Below, piece by piece: positions 50,701 to 62,700 of a stretch of DNA of 64,000 bases. The notes beneath the pieces were generated by a model. It was not told where the DNA came from, made no database searches, and saw only the letters and a list, made by a program, of their open reading frames with translations. Numbering within the stretch: the stretch's first letter is position 1; every line of letters begins with the position of its first letter. The stretch lies in contig JASFXZ010000039.1 in the NCBI GenBank assembly GCA_032209605.1, positions 3,658,001 through 3,722,000 on the forward strand, given 5' to 3'. Both the position numbers and the translations under genes were made by a program. The stretch is from Mactromeris polynyma. Taxonomy: Eukaryota > Mollusca > Bivalvia > Venerida > Mactridae.

Positions 50701-53700
50701 ATTATTATTATTTTCCACAGCGCAAATTTCCACATTCACCGAAGTATATTTTTATCTACACACTGTGTAGCCGATACCTGGATTCCGGTACCCCATAGAG
50801 TCACCTCCAAAGTACTGCCTGCCCTACGATTATATAGCGATTGTTACGACGTGTAGATATTATAATCTTAGTTATTTCGTCGATTCGCAAACAGTTAAGT
50901 ACGCGAAACGTCTGGAATCGGCAATTCGCGAACTTTTTGACCCGCGATATTACCCACTTATACAGTATATACACAGTGAAACGTGTTTTAACTAATAATT
51001 CCGGGGCATTCGCATATGCATAGTCAGTGTGCTCAGTGAAACTACCGTCCCGTTCCCAGGATAAGTTCGTGTTAGATTATATTGATTTCGTTACATGCCA
51101 TATTGAGACATCCGAACTAAATTGAATTATTGTTTCCCAAAACGGACGAAGACGATATATATGTATATATCGTGAAGAAGGCGAATAACCGACATGGTTA
51201 GGCACATATGAGGCGATGATTGGGACAATATAGGTCAAGCAGGGATTCTACTGGGTGTTAAATCTCAATGGTCATTTTGGACTGGATTTTACCATTTAAA
51301 GCCAAAATACCTATAATTTAGAGAAAAATTGACCCTTCAGCCAGAATTCTGAGGGTCAAAATGTGGCTTTTTTGGAAATTCCAAAGGTTAAAGGGCCAGT
51401 TCCAGGGTCAAATGGAACCCCTGTCAAAATAGATTTTAAATCTACAGTGGATTCAGTATTGTTTGTTTTGATATGTAACATCCCTAATAGGTTATGGAAC
51501 CTGAATCAATTGTTCAAGCAATTAATGAAGATTCAAAAAGCCGGTACTTCTGTATCCGGAGGTATCAAGTCTGGTATGCTTATACGATTTGAAGAGACAT
51601 TATCAGAAGGACATAAATAGATTTGACGTTCTTCTTTCATCGCGTAGTAAGTACATTTTGGCTGCGATTTTGTCAAATTCTCCTATAAGTCAACATTGGA
51701 TTATTCATAAAAGATTCGCGGTGTTGAATTAAAAACACATCTGCTCGAATCGCTCAAAACATCGGAGTAATCTTATGTACCAGAGAAAGAACTAAAGTTT
51801 ACATAACATCAAATGAAATCCACAGTCTGCAGCATCTCAGACACGTTAAAAAAATATTCTGTAAACATTCTGCACTTAGCTCGCATTGTTTCGGTAAAAA
51901 AAATATGCTATTATTAGCCAGTCTGTTCGTGACGTATCATTTCTGGTATCAGTATTCCTACACACGCCTTGGTGTCTTTGGAGTTCTGCTTTTCATGTGC
52001 TGTTCCTATCACTTACACGAAGTTGTTGATGTTAAATATTTTATGCGCGACGTTGCACAAATAAATTCTTATTTCATAACCCTGTTTCCGTCTTTATATT
52101 GAATGATATATAACATTTTTCAGGAAGTCGTCATTTATTCGTCGCATTAAAATGTTAGAGTGACATACACAAACGTTTTAAAAAATAAATGGAAGTTTAC
52201 CAAGTATATTCAAGCCTTTTTCATCTTGCGTCAAACATAGCTATTATTAATGATCACTGTCCAGTTACAACAGAAAAAATATAACAGTGTTCTCAGAAGT
52301 ATATTTTCGAAGAACGAGTCTGTGAGAAATAATGCCAATACAGCCATTATGGATTTTGTCTTGTTGAAAAATTGTGGCATTATAGATTTCAAGCGCGAAT
52401 TTTTGAGGACATTTTTCTTCGTGTTTTTTCCATCAAATTTCAATATATTTTAAGGTTTAAAATTACTTCTGGAGTCTTCATTCATTATGTGATTTACCCC
52501 CCCTTAAGTGATCACTACATATGACGTGATTCTAAGTCCATATTTAGGTGAAGAAGATAACATTTTTGTAATTATTCAAAAATCTGTAAGTGACCGGTCA
52601 CTTACCAAGCATTTCATTCTGTCCGACCTTACATACTGGTACTTACATACACTATCTAATTTGTCCGTTCAGATTGATCTAACTATAAAACCATTCTCTA
52701 TGGTAGAAACTCACTTATCCGTTCATGGAATATCCATTAAAATACAATAAACTGGACCCTGTTTATCAGAAACGTCGAAAATACAGGTTTCTCAATGCAA
52801 ATAAATCTGATTACATGATACTGGGGTCATCAAATGTCCCATTCCAGTGCCCTATGTTTTTTGTAGGATAGTAACCATTCGTTATATTGAAGCGTGTGTT
52901 CTGTATATACATGTACATACCAAGGAAGATACAAGTAAAACGACCATTCCGTTTTGATTTGACTTTTAGTGCGATATGTGTCACAAATAAGTGTCGTCTG
53001 CTTCATTTCCTTTTAACACTCGTCCTACATATTCCCTGAATTAGGTACAGCACTTTGTAATTGATTTTAGATTTCCCACGAGACATCGGCTGATTTGATG
53101 ATCGGAATACGTGAATTGTCCCGTGTTTATTGTTAATGAGATTCCATTATATTAGCGAATTACCAGTTGACTTTGGACAGTATACATATGTAGCGAACGC
53201 TCAATAAAAGCGTCTCAACACAATTGTGACGTATTAATGTCTTGAGAACTTACTTGAATGCTTGAAAGAATGCAGTTGTTTTTCAGAAAGAGTTTATGCT
53301 GCCGTTGAGTTTTACGTCGCTTTTTAATAGCATTAATTATTTTATTATCAGTTTCTTGTACAATGTATACACGGCGGTCAGCTGATATAACTGTAGCTTT
53401 CCTGGGTTAAAAAACAGTACTTAACATGTCTTTCCCTGAGTAACTGACACATCCCAAACATGACTTAGATGAGTATATACGGTAATAAACAATTTTGGAT
53501 GAATTATCTTCAGTCAAATTTGTTTGCAGACGAATTCACACAATGTTTGTATGGTGATAAATTCAAATGGGAACGGTACGTTGAGGGGATGGTTTAATAT
53601 GGCTTTTTTTGATCGAACATACTCAGACACCAAAACCGATGATACCAATGTATCATTGATGTTTGATTGGGTATTTGATTTAGGTCCAAATAAGCAATAT

Positions 53701-56700
53701 TAAACCTTCTCCTCAACGTACCGGTCGGTCCCCCTTTGCTTAAGACTTGTGTGACTTAGGGGCCTTCTTGTGTTGGTAGTTGTTCATGTCTCCTATGGCT
53801 GTTGGGGTGGCTGTGTTCTTTTTATGTAGCAGTTTGTGTTCGTCTTTATTATCCACTTTACAATGTACGATAATAAATGCTTATATATATATATGCGTAC
53901 TTATATTGTTGAAAATGTCAAGTTTGGCAAGGCATACACTGTAAATGGGTAACTATCAAATACTTTAAACGTCATTGTCAGAACACAGTATTCAATGCTA
54001 TGTAGGGCCAAATACTAAGCACGAAATCAAATCATGTATGATTGCAAACTACGTGTAATGGCACAGCACAGAACAGGACCTTGCCGAGATGCATCATAGT
54101 TTGATATTCCGTCATACTAGGCCACACCACACTAAATTTCCTGTAGAACGATACCAAAGTTGTTAAACCATAGTACATGGACTGAAGTATTTATTTTATA
54201 ATAATTTCGGTCTTACAATATTTTTCGCAGCCGTGTGAAAATACCCTTTTTTCACAATCAATGATATTGCTGGTGTTATTGTTGTTGACGGTGGATATAA
54301 GGATGATAGCTAGAAGAGATTCCCAGATATTGTTGTCTAGCCCGTGTCATGTCTTGACGTACGTAAGTGTAACTATGATTATGGGGATCTAATCAATTCT
54401 ATTATATTTTGCAGGAGAGTTCTCGTGTTTTAAGAAATACAGACGGAAAAGTAATGACTGCGGTGGACCAGTAAGAAAGAAAAGTTTGTCGACCGCTGAC
54501 ACTTGTTGTTCTGACATAGGTCAAGGTTACACTGAGCAAACACTGGTAAGTATCAAACAAAACAATCAGGAAATAATCTATGTAAGTCTCGCAGTTTTTG
54601 ACGGTCGACCAGAACATTCATTACACTCCTATTCCAATATATGTTTACCATTGCACCACCACAGTGCCTAATGTTTTGTAGACTGTTGTTTCCCTGGGTT
54701 TCTGTCTGGGGAGATATTGTCTTATGCACGTGGCGTTGCCCGTAACAACTTAATATCTCTAGCAATACAATTAAGTTCTTTTTTATCTTTCAGTCAGTGT
54801 CGATATGATACTTTATTGTGCACCTCGTATTTTAACATTTCTTGATGTACAGCTAATGTATATAGCTTGGTTACGGATTAAAATCAGTGACCATGACATC
54901 GCGCAACATACATGTATACAGTTTTGACGCTTCATAAATATAACGAAATGTCAAATAATTAAAAGAAAAGTCGAATTGCAGAAACGCCAGATCATCAAAC
55001 TTGGATTATATCAAGCAAATCACTATTATATTGCACACCTTCTCCGCCCCCGCCGAACGATTTCGCTTTCTTCTTTTTACTCGTCTTCTCGTTTTCTTTA
55101 ATGCGACTTTCAATGACTCAATATCTAAAACATGTAACTTTCGTTTCACTTATTTCTTACATTAAGATACATGTATACATGTTCTTGATATTGACTAGTT
55201 GCCACTTGTTACGTCTGTAATGTGAAATTGTATGTACATGTATTTATGTTCACATGGGCCTTTGGCTTACTGAATTGCAATAAAATTATCTATCATAAAA
55301 TTTGGATTATAGGGAAACAAAGTTTAATCCATAATTTCACGACCTAATTTGTTTGTACATTTGAAATTCGGCATTGACAAATACCGACTGTGTTTTATTT
55401 AGTCAAACGACAGGCCCGGTGGCAAAGTGGTAGAGTATCCGACTCTGGTGCGGCGGTAGGTAGCTGTTTCAATCCCTTACCGCGCATACCAAATACAAGA
55501 ACGTGTACAAATAGCTACATTATAAGGGTAGTGCTAGACATATGGCTAGGTTTGAGGTTAATGTACCTAGGTATAATGTGGTATCATGTTCCATGTCTAC
55601 GCTATGGTATCACAATGTGGGAGCCCTATATTCTCTTACTAGGACAGAAATGTTGGTTGATAAAACCCAACACACGTAGCAAATACTCTTAAAACAACCA
55701 TTGTTAAGTAAATAGCCTTTCACAATCTCGCAGCTTGTAATATTTCAAAAAGATTTTAGTGCGTAAAACTATGATTATCGAGTTGGTTTCTCGCCAAAAC
55801 AACTTGTTAAATCTAGGGAAACGTTTTTAATTGACATGTTCCCATTGTTAGGACGGCGAAGCTTGAATAGATACAATTTAAACATCAATAATTCCCGCTT
55901 GTCCTGTCTTATGACTGAACAAATGAGTAGAACGTACATACAAGGATACCGTATATATGTATTCTGTTTCACATTAACTTGACAGTAATTTATTTGAAAC
56001 TAACTTCAGTTTCGAGAAATAAATTCCGTACCTTCGGGAAAATGTAGTATTGATATGGTAAAATATTTAATAACTGGCATGTGACTCTTTCCAATTAATG
56101 GAATATCTTCTTTTGCTCAGTAATAATTTTGAGAATATGGCATGTTAATGCCTTCATACCGACGTACTCTAAAACATTGAATTGTAACTTTTGTTAAACA
56201 TTTCCTGGAACTGCAAAGTACGACTCCAATACGATACGGGTATTTTCCTATGCTAGCGTTAAGTCGGCATAGAAAATACCGGTATCGGTCACTTAAATTT
56301 GTGGTTTTGGGAAACATGGAAGAAAAGAGACAATGCAGTGTTGTAGAGTAGGACATCTGTATGCAGACAATTACCTCCGATTTTCTCATAATTATGACTG
56401 AGGATATTATGCCAAAAAAGAGAAAATGACTATAGTTTTATTTGTCAATCGGAAGAGATATTCTGCACTTGTATACTTGTTTTAAAAAGATTTATCGGAC
56501 AGTGAAGCAGCTTCTCCGTACAGTTGCAACTAGAACTTTTACATACTTCATACAAGCATGTTATTGCCAGTACTGTAAAACCTAAAAAATAAGACCACCC
56601 TTGTGACCCATGAACACTGGTCTTCTTATTAAGGTGGTCTTAATCATGAGGGTGAATAAAGAGCAAAACAGTGACTTGAAAAATGGACTTGAAAATTGTG

Positions 56701-59700
56701 TTCTGAATTATGAGGTGGTCTCATTATTGAGGTGGTCTTTAAAATAGATTTTACTGTATATCATTATTTCAGAATAAGCTTGGAAAGAATAAATACACGT
56801 GTGTGTCATGTTCAGAATGGGAGAGACAGAAAAACTCCATAGAATCAGGCAGTACAACAGTGCCTCAATCAGGTACACGTATATTCATTTGTCTATTCAG
56901 AATGACTAACTTTATTATCTGATAGTTTGTACTTGCCATGGTCAGCTACCAGTACCAGTCCTAGACATCTTATTACTTTGATCAGTGTAATATTTATCAG
57001 AATGACATACACGAAAGGTTTTCCTCCCTCGGCTTGAATCTGTCTGTTGAAATGATTATAATAGTTCATTTTTCTTGATTGCAATTGCCAAAGTGTAGTG
57101 ATTCTATCATTGCTACGAATTTCTCAGTCTATGTGGGTAATTTTGCTATTTCCTATTTGCAACATTATTGACTTGTTCTTATTTTGCTCGTAGCTGATAC
57201 AATACTGTTATAACTAGTTACATACATTTGTATAGCATAAAATAAAGTTTGAGAATAAAAGGTTGTCATTGTTTCAGCCTCTCGACAACTCTAATAATGA
57301 AACTGATTTTGTAAAAGATTCACTTTCTTATCAAAACTAATATGGCCGAAACTCGCATTGATTCCTGTTGCTGTAATAATGTATATACACAAAATGTGCA
57401 ACTAGAATAAGGCAGTATATACAAACACTACAACATATTTCAAAGGTTTTCCTTGAATGTATTTCAGTCGTTTAGATTTTCCCCCCGAAAAAAACAAGAA
57501 AATTAAGTCAATGGCATGAAATGTTCATATTAGATAATGGGATAACACTAAACAGAGTGTATCACCAAACATGCGATAAAGTGGCTTGCCTGTATTGGAC
57601 GTCTCTTATATAGATGAGATAGATCAAAGATTACCCATATACACTGCTATTGACTATTTGCCTAAAAATTACAAAACGTATATCATCACAATTGGGATAT
57701 ATTGTTTCAGACGTAATCTATACGAGACCGATACATTATACGATGTATCTCGTAATTAACATGTTACCGAACGTTACAAGTGGACATATATCATCAATAG
57801 AGCCCACCAGTGGTACCTACAGCGTTCGTCTCGTGTGCCGAAAATCATTTAAATCGTATTAGTATGTCTCTTACTTAGGCTTGGCATTATAAGGATAGTA
57901 CTAGGACTGGTTAATCCGGTATCAAGTTAATGTGGCTGGATATGATGTCAAGTCACGTGTCTATGGTACGGTATCACAGTGTGAAAGAACTATACTATTA
58001 TATCCGACGAATAATATCGATAAATCGCGCGGTTTGTTTTGTAAATAAAACATGACAGATTTTCCGGAAATCGTCGTATTATGCGATAAGCGCCAGAACC
58101 ACAGACCGTGGCTCATATATACTGGTACAAATAACTGTCGGTGCACCATATAACATTGGGATGTATCAGATAAATATCATTCATGCAAATTGTCATTCAA
58201 GTTTTCATTAAATACAAATTCTGTATTGTTTAAGATTTCCATTGTTTCCGGAAATTTCGGTCCCGCAGGCAGCAATGTGGTGGGCCAATGAAAAACAGAA
58301 AGGCATCAACAGTGGAGGAATGCTGTAATGGACTAGGGAGCGGCTTTACACGTTCCGGACTGGTACTTACTTCATTATAACATACAACATTCATACATTA
58401 TTCTCTAACGACCAGCTTATAATTATATGATTAATTTATCAGTAAATCGTGAGCTTTCCTTCATTGTCAAAATATTATTTGTGATGGTATATTATTTCTG
58501 TCGACAATAAAACAACAGCAGTCTCGTTGGTTCCGCCTTACATACAGATAAATTACAAAATGGAGTGCCAATTTTATCGAATTCGATAATAAAACAGAGC
58601 CTGGCTTCTCTCAAATAATGTGGAGTTTGATACAGTGGTATAACCACGTTATAATGATACAAGGAATATTGGAGTTTAGTTCAGTACTGAGCGAGCTTTC
58701 TGAAGAATGTAAAAACTGTGAGATTCGTGATGTTTACACTTCCGTGTGTTTCCCTTTTGCTAATGGCATTTTCAACAATTATCTTTAAAACAACATATTG
58801 TTCATTAGCAATCAGTCGCTTAATTTGTTTAGATAAACCATGGAAAGAATAGATACACGTGCATGTCATGTGACCAGTGGAATAAAGAACAAGGCCATAT
58901 GACCACAGAAGAAATAACTACTCCGATAAATTTAATAACAACTCCAGGTAATATAACTAATGGTAACATTTCTGTCGCGATAGTTTGTATAAAACATCAT
59001 GCAATTTACCGCAATCCATTTTGGATCTAGAGTGACCAGCAATCGTAACATCTCGGCATTTTGTTTATGTTGCACAACAAATCTTAACCTTAACCTTCAA
59101 ATTGCGTTGACCATCTTTTTACATGACATTTCTTGTTATTTATAATGTCGTTTCATTGTACATTTACATATGATGTACGGTTAGTCGTCATTCTAATTGG
59201 AGATAAAATAATAAGATGACATCAAAGTATGATAGAAAGCATAAACCTAGATACTATAAGTGCTCAACAGCAATAACCACTATAAAGTCTTGTTATTTCC
59301 ACGGAGTGTTACATTGAGTACGGCTATGATATTGGAATATACTGAATTGCCATTTAATTTGGAATGCGAATATATTACCTTTTGATTGAAAGTAGTAATT
59401 AATATGTCTCCGAACAATACATCTTTCAGCTCCAGCAATAGAATGGGGACCCTGGGGAGCCTGTAATACAACATGTGGAATAGGCTGGCGTGTGAGATAT
59501 CGTGTTTGTCCAAGTTGTGAGAAAAAACTGCATGTGCAGTCTGAACCCTGTATGGTACAATATTATTGTCCAGGTCAGTAATATAAAATATGTTTAACAA
59601 CAATTGTGTGGCGGCACAAATAGACATTACTCGAAACACATGTACGGATTTAAAGAAGTTAAACGCGCTGAACTAGTATTGGATATTTGATGGTTGGGAG

Positions 59701-62700
59701 GGGATAACATAAGAGAATAAAAGAGACCGTAAGATACGTACACATTAACTAGGTATGGTTCGATGAGTCAGAATGTTAAATTGACGATGATGTGTTTTTA
59801 AGCCCGCAGATTTAGCCTTAGGATTAATTCGAAACCTGTATTTAAACTGTAAATCTTGCTCAAATAAAGCGGATAGTACTCTATACTCCTCTACATAAGA
59901 ATTCAGGTTGAGGTCATTGCTCTGCAAACTCCTTTTCAGTGTGACTTAGTAAACTCCGGTAAGAAATTCTTAAGGAATGCACACAGAAAATCTGCATAAC
60001 CCGTATAATTGATTTAATTGTATTATACACACCAATCTTCAGTGGTTATCATATAGAATTGCACATGTTTTATACTGTTAACCGTCGTCATGCATTTACA
60101 TATTTCTGTAACCAGCAACCAACTTTCCGCACATAAACGATAAGTTGATGTATAGCTTAACATTAGTCACGTTCATATAATACAGTTGATGGTAATTGGG
60201 GTAACTGGATGACTTGGACACAATGTACAGCAAGCTGTGGTGGGGGAATCAGGAGACGTGAAAGGTTCTGTAACAATCCACGACCTATACACGGTGGTAA
60301 GGAATGTCCCGGTTCAGAACTAGATGAGGAATCATGCAATGAAGAGCCATGCGAAGGTAACTGAGACATTGATACAAGCATGCGTTTCAGTTTCCAGAAC
60401 ATTTGAGCCACTTTAATATATACATGTATAATCACCAAAAAGGCACCGTCACACAATGAAATTGTTTAGACTCCTTGTGTTATTGTCTCAATGAATCACA
60501 CTTTCCTTAGTTTGCATATTCGATTAGTATATTTTTCATTTTGTTTAGATGTATATTAAGTTCCCCGTTCCCCGTGCCGTTCATTGACTTGATATATATT
60601 CATGTTCTTTTCTCCAGCGTTCGGCACGTAGCCATTGTCTTTCTTGGCTTGTCCTGTGGCGTATTCCATCCATTAAATCCTTTTACCCTTGTCGTCCTAT
60701 TAACTTAATTTAATGGTTATTTTGATAATCAGTCAGGCAATTCCTCGTTTCTCCATTCCATTAGATGTTTGCCCTTACCTCATCTCAACCCCCTATGTTT
60801 CGTAGGCTGTCGTTTGCCCGGGGTCTGTATGGGGAGGCATTATCTGGTGTATGTGGTGTTCCCTGTAGCAACCCAATTCCGTCTGGTCCTCGCGTTACCG
60901 CTTCATATTTTGGACTTCCTGAATTTCATACATCATATTAATCATGTCATGTTTTAGTTGATGGACACTGGGGTCATTGGTCAAGATTTGGCGGGTGCAG
61001 TCAGACATGTGGTCGTGGAGAAATTATACGAACGCGGGAATGTAACCGACCAGAACCAAGTGGAGGTGGACGATCCTGTAGAGGAAAGAAAATAGAATCT
61101 AGACGTTGTGAAGCACGAAAATGTCCACGTATGATAAATATTTTTTCGGCTCTGGAGAATTACAGAATGGTTCGCTTGTAAATTATGTGAAATACTCATA
61201 GTATATGAGGAGCATGTTTTGTTTAAGAAGCACATTATTGAGGTCTTTAATGTATTGGAAGTGACCATCGTTAGCAAGCACGTAAATATTAATAATATAA
61301 ATCCTGTGTGTTGTCTGTGAATTCCCAAATTATCGAGTTCGGGAATAAGTATGAAATATTCCTTTAGATGGTATTGTATTAGTGATAAGCAGAGATTCCG
61401 CAGTAAAGCGTGGGCAATAGACATTATTTGAAATATTTCGATAATATTTACATGTAATTACAAAGTCGCCTTGTACTGAATACATCCATATTTTTAGAAC
61501 ACGGTGGCTGGTCGTCGTGGGAAGAATGGTCTGCATGTCCAGTCACGTGTGGAAAAGGGCAGCGCACGAGATCACGTGACTGTAACAGACCAAGGGTAAT
61601 GTTTGGAGGAAATCCATGTGGAGGATCAGAAATAGATGCCGACGTTTGTGATGCCGGCAAACCATGTCCCAGTAAGTACTCCGAGACGACACGTATCGCC
61701 AAATATAATTATTCATGTAAATTGAAATATACGCATCAGAACATACTTAATTTGGATTGAAAGACGGTAGAATGACACTGAAAACTTTTAATGTAAAATG
61801 CATATATCTATTTGACATGCTGTGTTTTTTATCCAACAGTTGTCCCCTTCTACTAGTATTGTCCATGTAGGTGTTATAAAACCATTATATGGCACAGTTA
61901 ATTGGAACTCTGTGATAGTAGTACTGATGTACATTTTCTGTAGCAATATGCAGTAGATGTTTGATTTGTGTTCAAGTTTAAACCATAGTATATGTAGATA
62001 TATTTCCATTATGTGTGGCGATCAGTTGACCAAATCAGTCGGTTCCTTAGTTACCAACTAGTACAAATGTGTTCTTCCACAAGCGTCTGTATAATGAGCG
62101 AATAAAAATGATTTTTTCAATTCAGTTCACGGGGGTTGGTCAGACTGGAGTGATTTTGGAAGTTGTAGAGCTGGACCATGTCGACAGGGACATAGGATAC
62201 GAACTCGAGTATGTGACAATCCTAGACCTAGACACAGAGGTCACATGTGCCGTGGTATAAGTGTAGAAAGAATATCATGTATGAATGAGGAAGGCTGTCC
62301 TGGTGAGTAAAAATATAATATTCGTTTATGAACAAGGAACATATAGCGCTGACAGCTTAATCAAGTTACAACAGCATATTCAGGACGAATTTGTGTAAAA
62401 ATGAAAAAGCATATACATTGTAGTCTATAAAGATTGGCCTTCCCTCTCAACATATCAGGAGAACAAGTATCTTTATGCACATACACACATGGTGTTACAC
62501 TGATGTGTACACTTGTTGCCAATACATATGTCTATATCGCCCTACCTGTCAAACATCAGTCTATATCGCCTTGAATGCCAACTATCAGTCTATATCGCCC
62601 TAACTGCCAAATATCAGTCTATATCACCATACTTGCTAAATAAGTCAATATTGCCCCTCCTGCCAAATAGCAGTCTGTATCACCCTAACTGCCAAATATC

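Noticed and set aside
50340..50735. 131-codon minus-strand frame with poly-Ile/Asn
   Set aside because: Runs through an ATT microsatellite inside a MITE; no family similarity.
58269..58362. Acceptor CCCGCAG at 58268 for properdin-like module 2
   Set aside because: It breaks the frame (early TGA) and removes the conserved CF motif; the acceptor at 58234 fits both.
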